64,000 nt of DNA. Source: Holothuria scabra (lineage: Eukaryota > Echinodermata > Holothuroidea > Aspidochirotida > Holothuriidae). Positions 25,454 to 36,017 of this stretch are shown piece by piece. The stretch's first letter is position 1; each line of letters opens with the position of its first letter. The translations under genes were made by a program, and so were the position numbers. The notes below the pieces were generated by a model. The model was not told where the DNA came from and searched no databases. It saw nothing but the letters and a program-made list of their open reading frames with translations. Where the stretch lies: positions 25,233,648 to 25,297,647 of the forward strand of contig CM074189.1 in the NCBI GenBank assembly GCA_037179385.1. Reading direction: 5' to 3'.

Positions 25454-26036
25454 TGTTAGATTATAAGGCCAGTGTGGCGACGAAGGCTTAGGTAGGGGTC
25501 TTTCCAAATAAGCTCCAACAAACTGAGAAAAAAGGGCTCAGTTGATTTAAAATGATTCACTCCTGATTCAGCTTCCTCATAAAACATAATTACATAGATC
25601 AATTGGCCGGCATTATATTAAAGACCATTTATACAAATTTACTCAAGATCTTCTCGTTTGAAGTCTGATGCACGAGTGAGAGCTAGCAAAACTTGTAAGA
25701 TCGGAGAGCTTCCATGTCTCGGGAGATCGGAGCAAATGCAATCCCCTGATTGGTTAAAAGTTGTGACGCATCAAATTGAATAAATATTAATGAATGTGCT
25801 GATCTAAATGACCAACGAGGAGGTTGTAGAGGTTGAAATTGGCCACACCTTAAAAAGTATGGGATACAGACTACACGTGGAACTAGAACGAAGTAGACTG
25901 TCACGTTCACCGGTAACACGTGACGGGAAACAGGAAGGGCCATGGGAATCTAAAACAAAAGGAAGTGACAGTTGCTGTAAACAACAAGATGGCGTTCCTG
26001 TTAAATGTCGTGGAGGGTGCACTATAATACTCAACA
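25454..26036 (+). mobile_element. solo LTR inserted just upstream of kinase copy A exon 1
   Basis: It starts TGTTAG and ends TCAACA, so it has the TG..CA form of retroviral-type LTRs. It is bounded by TTAG on both sides (25450-25453 and 26037-26040). Copies B and C are continuous across the corresponding point, which shows this is an insertion of 583 bp. A related block lies at 19371-20274. Internally, AAGATGGCG at 25986 is a YY1-type motif commonly found at transcription starts, and ACACGTGAC near 25916 is an E-box. No internal retrotransposon genes are present, so this is a solo LTR. It ends only 120 bp before exon 1. Confidence 0.7.
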
Positions 26037-26156
26037 TTAGGTCAGGGCATGTTTCTTTTGCTTGCACGGTCGTTTTGCCCTTCACTTGGTGTGAAAAGAA
26101 AGCATTAAATCCATGTACATGCAAACCTTACTTACAATTATTTACTTTTTCATTAG

Positions 26157-26619
26157 TCAAACCGATGGGCTGACATGATTTCAAGAGTCAACTCAACAGT
26201 CAGCTCGCTGGAGTCTGTAGGATCAATAACTTATAGCAAAGAAGAAAGGATCAGCACAGGTAGCGGAGGATGCCAAATTTATGGTGGGAAGTTCGGAAGT
26301 GAATATGTTGCTGTAAAGAAAATTATGAGTGAAAATGTTCAAAGGGAACCAGAATTGTACAATTTGATGAAACAAAAAGCTATGCGCAATGTTTGGAAAA
26401 TCCTCCATATTGAAAGAGGTAAAGATTTCACTTACATTGTCACTAAACTATGTGAATATGATCTCAAGGCTGTGATTGAAGACAACAACAACCCTATTGG
26501 AGTCTGCCTTACACCAGAAAAAAGAGTGAAATTGTGTTTGGACATACTAACGGGTTTGAGGGATCTTCATTCTGTCGATATCATTCATCGTGATTTAAAA
26601 CCAAGCAACATTCTAGTTG
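26157..26619 (+). CDS. kinase copy A, exon 1 (N-lobe to HRD loop)
   Basis: 463 bases, entry phase 0, exit phase 1, acceptor TTTTTCATTAG and donor GTAGGT. Relative to the exon start, the glycine-rich loop TGSGGC is at residues 34-39 and VAVK places the ATP lysine at 54. A REPELYNLM stretch (61-70) supplies the likely helix-C glutamate at 66. FTYIVTKLCEYDL (91-103) matches the IRE1-type hinge, and HRDLKPSNIL spans 144-153 with catalytic Asp 146. The frame is open upstream of the first ATG (26175) to the acceptor. Those six codons (SNRWAD) vary synonymously between copies, so the exon starts at 26157, not at the ATG. Confidence 0.88.
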
Positions 26620-28410
26620 GTAGGTGTTATCGTCATCTCTAAAAATTATTCAGATCAAGATACATTCATTTTCAAGTAATATTTTAGGTGTTACCATTTC
26701 AGAAAAGATTAGTGTTCACTTTATTTGTGCCCAATTAGTGTTATTTTCTCAGTGTGGGTAAATGCTCTATGTGCATTATCATATACTAAACCTTTGTGTG
26801 AACCCAAGCATGGAGCTTAGTAATAGCTCCATGATCCAGTTGTAGGCTGGCAATGCTGTAGCACAATTACGTCAAAGAAAATCTTATGACAGGAGATTTT
26901 GAGGATAAAGTTTGTCAGTCCTTTTAGGATTACAAGTATCTAAAGGGTGACACAGGGAGATGTAATGTAATCAGCATTCAGACAGTAGGTATCAGAAAAT
27001 GTTTGAAGGTGATGTCAGTGGCACTAGCAGCTAGCTCTTCCTCCAGTTTGTGTATGATGATTTCAAAACAAGTCAAAAGAATTTAAATGTATAGATATAT
27101 GCAATGAAGCAGAGAGAGATCTTTCCTTGGCTGGGTGGTTGACAGTTTGCAAATCATTTTTATAAGATATCGTTGTCTGAAGAGTAATGTAATCCAGGCT
27201 TAAATTCTTTCTCACTCTGGTGGTTTTCACCCTCAGTTAAGCACTTAAGTTAACATGATCGCAACCATAAGTAGATGTATTAAACATCTATGAATGTTCC
27301 ACAGTTAAAACTGCTGTCTATATGTTTAAAGGGAGATTCTCTAGAATCACAATAGTGAGGAATGTGATCACCAGGGATTGCCTTTCAAATTACCGTTGTC
27401 TTGAGAACACACATCTTATGAAATTCAAGATTGTTACAAATTACAAGGGAGTTACCATTAACTCTCATTTTGGTTCAGGTGACAATATCTCAGTGCCTAG
27501 CATGCATTCAGCTTGTTGGTCGTAGAAAAGCTCATAGTTCAACATTTCGGTGAGCTTCTATGTGCATTAATAAGTAATCTCGAGCATCGCCTTCTTCTAG
27601 TGCGATAAATCGGCCAAGTAGAAATTTTGAAAGAACATATTTCCAAAAGTTACACTTACTTTTTCAAACTTCGAAGAAACAATTTATTTAGAGGAAATCG
27701 TAACGCAAGCGAATGCTACAGTGGAGACGTAAATCAGATGTGGTATAGTATAGACTTAGCACAATGTGTAAAAATAGAGGTGTATTGCTTTTGCCGTTTT
27801 TAAGCTCAAACCAGCAAAGGTGACGTAGGCTATTGTGATCACATGGCGCCTATCTATCTATCTGTCAGTATGTAAACAATTGTTCAAAATTGGGATCAAC
27901 TCGTTAGCATGTCATTCTTGGAAAAAACAGATGAATATAGAAGAATAACACTATTGTGAGTCTTTGTGGTTAAGTGAGATGAAGTTTATACCCAGGGATT
28001 AACGGTTACAAGGAAAATGCTTTTGGGAAAAATGGGCTATCTTTTGAAGTTCATAAAACTTCTGTAAAATCACATGTATATTATAGTCAGTCCAATAAGT
28101 CAGTCCAGTGTAGTCAGTCAAATAAGCCAGGAATGAATCATAATTGCATATCCTTGATTACCATACTACTCAGTTGAACCAGGGAGTTGTGAGGAACCCG
28201 CAACTCCCTGGTTGAACTGACATGTGATATTGAAACATGACATATGTTGTTTATTGTTCTGCATGCAATACACCTACTTCAGTAATAAAAATTGTCACCG
28301 AATGTAACTTCAGTTGAAAATATAAGTTTTTATGTCATGAATATATTGTGACACGAGTCAAATATTTTTCACATAATCCTTTCCGATATGTCTAGTGATT
28401 TTAATTTCAG
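26620..28410. other. intron 1 of kinase copy A
   Basis: Homologous in stretches to intron 1 of copies B and C (for example TAGGCTGGCAATGCT and CAGTTGAAC..TGACATG), so it duplicated with the gene. It contains the 31-bp micro-element annotated separately. No other gene is seen. Confidence 0.6.
28180..28210. mobile_element. 31-bp micro-element with perfect 10-bp inverted ends
   Basis: The ends are CAGGGAGTTG and CAACTCCCTG, exact inverted repeats around an 11-base centre. The insert is flanked by GTTGAAC at 28173-28179 and 28211-28217. At the same place copies B (near 48191) and C (near 59709) read CAGTTGAACTGACATG with a single GTTGAAC, so they preserve the empty site. The CAGGG start and a 7-8 bp duplication are typical of hAT transposons. 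The size is below that of ordinary MITEs, so it may be an extreme internal deletion product. Confidence 0.75.
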
Positions 28411-28574
28411 ATGTTGATGGTGAAGCATATGTGGCTAACTTTGGCATAAGTAGAAAGATCGTTGCAGGAACTACACATTATACAGGTCTCTATGGAACAC
28501 TTTGTTGGGTAGCCCAAGAAGGCTGGCAACCCAGATATAGTAGCATTAGATACCAAAAGAATTCTGATGTCCAG
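28411..28574 (+). CDS. kinase copy A, exon 2 (NFG, activation segment)
   Basis: 164 bases, entry phase 1, exit phase 0, acceptor TTTTAATTTCAG and donor GTGAAA. Joined to exon 1 it reads NILVDVDGEAYVANFGISRK. The metal-binding DFG aspartate is Asn here (AAC at 28436-28438), whereas copies B and C keep Asp. The activation segment GLYGTLCWVAQEG corresponds to the IRE1 GT..W.APE region, but the APE motif is degenerate in all copies. It ends in NSDVQ, which joins VAGCLMYYV in exon 3 (the DIFSAGCV position of IRE1). The Asn predicts weak or absent phosphotransfer. Confidence 0.85.
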
Positions 28575-30364
28575 GTGAAAGTCTTCTCAGCTTCATTTCA
28601 CTTATTCTCCTTTCATTAAATAGCCTCTCAAAAGTCAAGCTATTGCCATGGCAATGCATCTATGTGTCTGTCTGTTTCTTAACTTCTGTTTCTCAACACT
28701 GGAAAAATGGCTGCTGCTCAAAGGTTCTTAAACCAAACCTTTCCAGAGTTAGTAAGGCATGATCACATTTAGGAATTTAGGAATTATCATTTGCAAAGCA
28801 AAGAGTTCAAAGGTCACCCTGGCTGTGAGAGGTCAACTTTGAAAAACTGCAAAAGCCCTCAACACCTTGTGGTTATGTTCAAACCGTTTCAAATTTAGCA
28901 AAAGTGTTTAAGCTTAAAACGGCTCATCAAATTGTACTCTTGAAGTAGGTAAAAGGTCATTAATGTGGTAACAATATGTCACGCAAAAGGAGATCAAACA
29001 GTGAAATCACACGAAATTCCCCACTCCTTTGGTTAAAATTAGAAATTTCTCAAAATTAGCAAATGAATATTTTAAATGGTCTTTTATCAGTTTTGCAACT
29101 TTTAGAGTTGGCTACAGGACATTTGCGGATTTTGTAAAAGTTAAACGCTGAAATTAATATCGCTTTTAAACTTTTGAAACAGGTCAATGGTCATTGAGAG
29201 TCAGGCAGAAGTCCAACCGTTACTTCTTTAAACATTTAGCCCTGGGTTCATGTATTGAGGAATTGTTACGGTTGCTCCTTTTGAAGAAGATCAAATGCTA
29301 TTTGCATTCAGAGGATTCAAGCCATGAAAACGCTCTATCTTAAGCCTCCAACCAATAAGGATCCACGATCTTATCAAGTTGGAATAGACTGTTCAGAAAA
29401 TGGATCATCATATTTGGGTTTTTGAAGGTCAAAGATCATTTCAATTACAAAATTTTGCAAAAGCTAACAGCTTTTAGGAAATATGCTAGGGTCCTATCAA
29501 AGTTTGTAGAAGTGCTAAGTGTGATATTGGATCATCAAACTATTGGAGTATACTGCTGAAAAGGGCAAAGGTTGTTTGAGGAATCAATAACTCTTGTCAA
29601 GCAACTTCATTTACCTATATGTGTTGTTCAAATGCTATCAGTGTTGGCGAGAGTGTTCAATGGATGATGGATCATTATACCTGCATATTACCCGGCTGAT
29701 GTGGAATGTGATTTGAGGTCACAAATAGCATTTCGTATTAACCAGCAGGATAAATCGCGATAATATAATCATTAAAACGTTGTTTCTCAGGCTGGAAAAT
29801 TCTGGTTGTCCACAACGGTACTAATTGCCATTTACATCATTGACAGTGTCGAATTACAGCGTATCTGAACTTTCCACAACGCCTTGGTTCTGATTCCTAA
29901 AAGCAGTAATTTCATGTATAGATAGTTCAGACTGAGCTATGCTGTCGTTGACGGTTTTGTTTGTTTTCCTTCACCAAAATTTAAAAATGATTAACAGCGT
30001 AGGATTGAGAATAAGCATAAACAGGTTAATGGTTCCTGCGTCAGAAGTTATTCTTAAAAGCTCCTATAAACTTTAAGACAGAACGTTTCCAACGGAAGCC
30101 TAACTACGGGCCAATTTATTTACTTTAATAACATATGTAGTATTTAAAATGTTTTATAATATCTGTCAGTGATATTTCATATGTAAAATATCTATATAAT
30201 TTATTTTTAAACAATGTAATATTACATAATTTAATATAACATAATTTCAATAATATTTCAGTGATACTTAAGAAGCATACTTTCCGGGTATTACAAGGTG
30301 TTATTACATATAATACACCTCATCAAATTGCATTGTATGTTCATATTTTCTCCCAGGCAAGAAT
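28575..30364. other. intron 2 of kinase copy A, 5' part
   Basis: Homologous to intron 2 of B and C. It contains several AGGTCA-like half sites (GTTCAAAGGTCA at 28808, GGTAAAAGGTCATTAATG near 28947), an ancient relative of the repeats further downstream. No gene seen. Confidence 0.55.
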
Positions 30365-31284
30365 CAGTGGCGTAGCCAGGATGAGATTTTTTTTTTTTTG
30401 GGGGGGGGGGGCTAGGTAACAAGTGGGGGGGGGCTGGTACCTCCGAGGGTCAGGCACGGCAAGACTATCTAAGCGGAGCGCCACCATCAGTTGGCGCGGA
30501 GCGTCCAAGAAAATTTTGGGCTTTAAAACCCCTCCAGATGGCCGGTAACGGCACTTCCCACTTGTTTTAAGCTGGGTATACCCAGCCTTGAAATACGAAT
30601 CTCATGTCTGCGATGTCTCAAATAATGAGAATAAAAAATCAATCTATGAAAAATGGCAATACATACACTTTTTAGGGACCTCAAAACTGGGCACTTCTGA
30701 TCTGTGGCCTGGGGGATGAGACTAAAGGGAGCCGGTATCTCCCTTTCCCTTGGGAAAAATTGTAAGCTTCAGAAGCACGTTGATCGCAAATGCGGCAATA
30801 TTTGAACCTAAGCCGAGCGCCACCATCAGTTGGCGCGGAGCGTACAAGAAAAATTTGGGCTTTAAAACCCCTCCAGATGGCCGGAAATGGCACTTCCCAC
30901 GTGTTTTAAACTGGATGTACTCAGCCGCAAATTTGGCAATATTTGAATGGATTTCAGCTTACCTAAGGCAGTACCTCACCCTTTAACAGGAAAACCAAAA
31001 GTAGTTGTGTCCCCCTCTGATAAACTTTCTTTGCGTTAGATTTCCTAGATGCAAAATGGTGCTATGATTGGCAAAACTTTGAAGTGATTATGGGCCTAAG
31101 TTTGAGGATTTTCCCTTTTTGGGGAGCACGAAAAATACCAAAATATTTTAAGTTTTTTTAGAGATTTTACAAGAGATATACATACTACCAAAGAAACAAT
31201 GTGCAAAAAATCTGGGGGACCTGAAGAAAATCTGGGGGGCCTAGGTCCCCCAGGCCCCCCCCCTCCCCCGTGGCTACACCACTG
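30365..31284 (+). mobile_element. hAT-like non-autonomous element, internally deleted copy
   Basis: 920 bp with inverted ends CAGTGGCGTAGCCAGG and CGTGGCTACACCACTG, flanked by an exact 8-bp duplication GCAAGAAT (30357-30364 and 31285-31292). Copy C keeps the single site (GACAAGAATCATGAAC near 62177). The 8-bp duplication places it with hAT-type transposons. It contains two copies of a core with an internal hairpin (GCGCCACC..TTGGCGC) at about 30460-30560 and 30810-30905, and long G and C runs at its ends. No transposase. Compared with the copy at 48608 it lacks about 670 bp, with GCAAAA at the junction. Confidence 0.85.
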
Positions 31285-31354
31285 GCAAGAATCATGAACA
31301 ACAAATATTGCAGGGCATTGCACTGTGTACTCATTACAGATCATTTTACTTTAG

Positions 31355-31586
31355 GTTGCCGGTTGCTTGATGTACTACGTTCTGTCCAATGGCCACCACC
31401 CTTTTGAAGCTACAATCCCTTTTATCAATGACATCGGGCGTTTGATGAGTAATTTAGCAATGGGAAAGTATTCTTTGTCCCATATTGCAAATTACCCAGC
31501 TGAATATACAATATTGTTGAAGAAAATGCTAGACAAGGACATGCTTAAGAGACCCTCTATAGATGACTGCCTCAAGGAAATGGAAG
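31355..31586 (+). CDS. kinase copy A, exon 3 (kinase C-lobe)
   Basis: 232 bases, entry phase 0, exit phase 1, acceptor TTTTACTTTAG and donor GTAAGC. It encodes VAGCLMYYVLSNGHHPFEAT, matching the F-helix and following segment of IRE1 (SAGCVFYYV..G.HPF). It continues through a Leu-rich C-lobe to LLKKMLDKDMLKRPSIDDCL, the conserved RP arginine region that closes a kinase fold, and ends in KEMEG/A. The hAT-like element ends 70 bp upstream but the acceptor is intact. Confidence 0.88.
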
Positions 31587-32547
31587 GTAAGCATTCAAAC
31601 AAATGAGTTTTGTGATCTATGAGAAGCATGACCTAATATTTGATGTGTCTAAATGATGCTTTTAAGGCTGCAGCTTTGATTTTGTATGTACAATAACATA
31701 TTACGCTACACTTTACCCAACCATGAAAGTATGGTAAGTAGGGGATCATAGCGTTTTGTAGTTTTCAGCAGTCTGAAAACAAGAAATCAATAGCCATTTT
31801 AACTGTTTGCGCAAATCGTGAAATGAGATAACAGATGTGTTGGAATGAAAGTCTACTGTTCCCTGCTTGTAGTCTTTACTCATGACTGTCTCATTAACTT
31901 GCCCTGTGGACCGCTTTTGGCCATTGGGCTGTTTAAAATATTTAAAAGGAGCACATTATGTAGAGAAAGAATCTACCGGCTGCTGGATACGGGAAACAGG
32001 AATGCTTCGTTATACATTACTCAGAGTACATTTGGTAGCCATTTTTTGGAAAACATCTTGTATTCATCAAAGTGCCTGTCTATCAATATGGATACCGCGA
32101 TTTTCACTAATTATAGATTTATATTATTAGAAGGAGTTACCCGCTCCAACAGTTGAAATCTCCTACAGGAAGTCCAAATACGACACTTCCGGTGCAATAT
32201 GTGTTATAGAAGCAGCATTGTATTATTTTTAATTCAATTCCAACCATAGACAGTATCAATCGAGAATTGCAAGTTTCTACTTGTTTGAACTGTTTATTGC
32301 TTGGTGGTGTTGTTTACAATTTACTTTCATATAAAAAGAGTAGTGTGCCCAGTTAACTATTGATACACCTTTGTGAGTAATGGTGGAAATTTACAACGAG
32401 CACAATATTAACATCACAACGTAATAAACAAAACAACACGTTGTGTAGAACAAAGTAAAATTTTGGAACAACTGTCTGCAGTATGCATAACTCTTATGGC
32501 CATGTTTGGAGAAAGCAAGTTTCAAGAGATATAATATATTTTTACAG
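31587..32547. other. intron 3 of kinase copy A
   Basis: About 960 bp, homologous along its length to intron 3 of B and C (for example TGGACTGCTT/TGGACCGCTT, TGCCTGTCTATCAATATGG, AACAACTGTCTGCAG). The 82- and 103-codon frames here are not conserved in the paralogs and are not genes. Confidence 0.6.
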
Positions 32548-32594
32548 CTATCAAGTTTTCGTCAAAATCCATGAAGAGTCTGGCAAGTGTGAAG
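32548..32594 (+). CDS. kinase copy A, exon 4 (kinase-KEN linker)
   Basis: 47 bases, entry phase 1, exit phase 0, acceptor TTTTTACAG and donor GTAGGT. It reads (A)IKFSSKSMKSLASVK. It corresponds in position to the segment between the kinase C-lobe and KEN domain in IRE1/RNase L. The usual HPFFW signature there is not present. Conservation of the size, phase and splice sites in all three copies supports a real exon. Confidence 0.75.
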
Positions 32595-34131
32595 GTAGGT
32601 ATTCCTCATGTCAAAATTCTTTGCTGTCTTTGATTTCGATGAAAGAAAACCCTATGCAGTCATGATGGTGTTTGTGTTTCTTTGTATGTGAGTGTGTGTG
32701 CGTGTGTTTTTGTGACACTTCGCTCGTTAACGATATCACAAGAGAAGAATGTCTGACAGTATTCAAACTTGGTACATAGAACCCCCATATTAAGAGTAGG
32801 AACTCTGTGGTTTTTTGTGGAGATCAAAGAGTAACTGGGGTCACAAAGGGTCAAATGCTGAAAATCTTGTGCACACTACATCTCAACACAGGAAATGTAG
32901 ATAGATTTCATATTAGTCCGTGGGCTGGAGGGGCTCACCTAGCGCCCCTGGAATTAATGAAATAGGGATATTAATGCAGTTTGAAGTGTAAATTTTGGGA
33001 TTTTTGTGTTAACATTGATGCTTTAGGGATTTACTATGGTTTCTATGGTTGACCCCTGGTTACAACAGATGAACTTTGACCTCCACCATATGTTATGGTG
33101 AGAAGATGGGTATTTTTGATCTTTGTTGGAGGTCAAAGGTCATCTGTAGTCACCAGGGGTCAAATGCTAAAGAACTTTTTAACACAATATCACAGGACAG
33201 GAAACTTAAATAGATTTCTTATTCGGTTTGAGAATATGTTTTAATTAGAGGATGGTCACGATTGTTATAAATTGCCGTCAAAGGTCATCTGGGGTCACTA
33301 GCGGCCAAACACTGGAAACGGAGTTAACACATCATCTCCAGGTAGGGAACTTGGATAGATCTTATATTATGTATGTGGATATCACATGTTTTGAAAATAG
33401 AAAATATAAAGTAATTAAGGATTGGGAGTTTAAATATGCAAGGGGATGTCTAAACAGCACCTTTTGTGTTGTTAACAGTGTTTTTGAACACATCCATTGC
33501 CCCAAAACTAAATGAAAATGTTGCCCTATTGACCTTTGGTGACCTCATATGGCACACATAATTTGCATTTGTACTTTTACGTATGGTAGAGTTGATCACG
33601 ACAAGCATTTTGATGTGTCATTATCCATCCAAAGGTAACAATTCTTTCCAGACTTACTGCTATTTGAAGTTCCCCTACCCCAAAATATAGTAACTCAGCT
33701 GAAGTACACTATCAACATTGAAACCTGTAGAGACCATAGTTCATCTCTTAGAAGTCAATTTTAACAAAGACAAACTGAAAATTTACACTTCAAACTACAT
33801 TCCTATCTTCACTTTATCAATGGGGGGGGGGGCACTACTAGGTGGGCCCCTCCAGTTCACGGACTTTATTTGGTTAGTGGATATGTTATAGTGAGAGAAT
33901 GGTCACTATTGTTTTTATTGGAGGTCAAAGGTCATCTACGGTCACCAGGGGTCAAGCACTGAAAACCTTGTTAACACATTATCTCATGTTAAGGAACTTG
34001 GATAGATTTCATACTTGGAGTGTGGATACCCGAGCTTATCATTAGAAGAAGATAATGGTTCATTGTGTTTTTGGTAGAGGTTTAAAGGGCAACTTGGGTC
34101 ACCACGGGTCAAATGGTGAAAACTTTGTTAA

Positions 34132-34687
34132 AAGAAGGGTTTAAGGTCACAACAGGATTTGGTATGTTAAAGATGTACTTATTCTGAGCATTTCAGTGAA
34201 ATTTGCATTGGAATCCGATGTGTGGTTCCCAAGATATGAGCACGTAAAGTTTTCACATTTTCATCAGAATGTGAACTTGAAGCAAGCACATGAGACATCA
34301 CATCCCCACATTAATGGGCAGTCTTTTTTTTTCTTTTAACTTTATATTGGATTTTCTCGTTAACAATCTCATATTATTAAAATGCGATTGCATAAGTGGC
34401 ATGAGACTTTTATAAACTTTGCATCCTCACAGAGTGGTCATACTCCCATTAACTTCAAGGTCAACACAACAGTCTGATAAAAAAGGGAAACAAAGCATAC
34501 CTTGTCAATGTGAGGAAGTGATATAAGGTCTGCTGCTTTCAAATTCACTTTTGAACACAAATCTTCTGACTTCCTTTATTGTTATCTCAAGAAATACACG
34601 TCCGATTTGAATGGGACTTTCACCACACTGTGTAGATTTTGTTTTTCTTCCACATATGAAAATTAAATTTTTGCTTAAACTTCCCCT
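34132..34687 (+). mobile_element. TTAA-flanked MITE (piggyBac-like), copy 2
   Basis: 556 bp bounded by TTAA at 34128-34131 and 34688-34691. It is inserted in the middle of a tandem-repeat unit whose consensus reads CTTGTTAACACAATATC, so the TTAA duplication is confirmed by the neighbouring units. It is the inverted counterpart of 24471-25029. No coding capacity. Confidence 0.8.
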
Positions 34688-35379
34688 TTAACACAATATC
34701 TCAAGATAACAAACTTGGAAAATTTTCATATATGTTATTTGGAGACATTATAGTAAGAGGATGGTTCTTATTGTGTTTGGTAGAGGTCAAAGGTCATCTC
34801 TATCGTCAGCAGGGGTCAAATGCTGAAGACCTTGCTAACCCAATATCTCAGGACAGAAAACTTGAATAGATTTCTTATTTGGTTTGTGGATATTATATAG
34901 TGAAAGGATGGTCACCATTGTTTTTAGTGGGGGTAACAGGCTATCTTATTTAATGAGAAGATTTTCCATGGTGTTTTAACAGGGGTCTAAAGGTAATCTG
35001 AGGTCGCCGCTGGTCAAATGCTGAAACCCTTGTTAACACAATATCTCAAGATAGAACACTTAGATATATTTCATATTTGGCATGTCGATACATTTTAGTG
35101 AGAGAACGGTTCATTGTGGTGTTTGGTTGAGGTCAAAGTCCAAATGTGGTCACCAGAGGTAAGGGACTGAAAATATTGTCAACACATTTTTACCAGAAAG
35201 GGAACTTGGATAGATTTAATACCTTGTATGTGGATACTACATGTTATAATAAGAAGATGGTCCCTTTTGGTTTAGTTAGACTTTTTTGTTTTTCTGGTGG
35301 TCAAAGGTCTACTGGGGTCACCAAGGGTCAAATCCTGAGAACCTTGTTGATATCTCAAGGGAGGAGACCTGTTTTGAAA

Positions 35380-35501
<122 letters not shown>

Positions 35502-35707
35502 CACTCTTCACTCTTTACAGTTTCGTATCTCTTCGCGAGATCCATGTATTATGCGGTGATTCAAACCGATTGCATCGATCTGGTTTCCAGAAGTGATCTC
35601 TGTCAAAAGGCCGATCCGAGTTTGAAATGGATATATGTCCACAACTCTGTGTAGCGCCCTCCCGGCGAATCATTGACTCCTTTCTGGAAACTCGAACAGC
35701 CAGGACT

Positions 35708-35778
35708 GGCTTCATAGCCAAACTGGTAAGGCGTCTGCACGTAGAGCAGAAGGTCTGAGTTCGAGTCCCAGTGGAGAC
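35708..35778 (+). mobile_element. tRNA-derived head of a SINE
   Basis: A 71-base tRNA-like segment contains an A box (TAGCCAAACTGG at 35715-35726) and a B box (AGTTCGAGTCC at 35758-35768). The anticodon arm TCTGC-ACGTAGA-GCAGA pairs perfectly and would show a GTA (Tyr) anticodon. The acceptor and T stems have mismatches, so it is unlikely to be a functional tRNA. It sits in a unit of about 320 bp (35500-35822) bounded by TA repeats, as expected for a SINE with a simple-repeat tail. Confidence 0.6.
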
Positions 35779-35822
35779 GGTCAATTTTTCGTCGGGGCAG
35801 ATTTTCAGTTTGATTTATTCTT

Positions 35823-35867
<45 letters not shown>

Positions 35868-35880
35868 TCATATATATATG
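35823..35880. repeat. imperfect (TA)n tract
   Basis: TA repeats with a few interruptions (TATATG, TTCA) immediately after the tRNA-derived segment, perhaps its tail. Confidence 0.9.
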
Positions 35881-35975
35881 TTTATATATGTTTATATTTA
35901 AAGTATGTCGAGTGACGTAGCGACTTTTTATGAATAAGTGAACCAGTGCGGTGTCCTCAAAATATAGGCACTGTC

Positions 35976-35977
<2 letters not shown>

Positions 35978-36013
<36 letters not shown>
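35978..36013. repeat. (TA)n tract
   Basis: About 18 TA units within the tandem-repeat intron of copy A. Confidence 0.9.

Positions 36014-36017
<4 letters not shown>

Noticed and set aside
20227..26020. ATG after ACAACAAG in both LTR-like blocks (MAAVLNLVEGA and MAFLLNVVEGA) as a first exon of the kinase
   Set aside because: Both lie within an LTR repeat, the possible donor GTGCAC is poor, and the ATG is better explained as part of a YY1-type AAGATGGCG motif.
25808..26173. 121-codon frame just before kinase exon 1
   Set aside because: Lies mostly inside the solo LTR, is out of frame with the kinase, and is missing from copies B and C.
35708..35778. Functional tRNA-Tyr gene
   Set aside because: Acceptor and T stems have mismatches, no intron-like or terminator context is seen, and it sits in a repeat-like unit. 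A SINE head is more likely.
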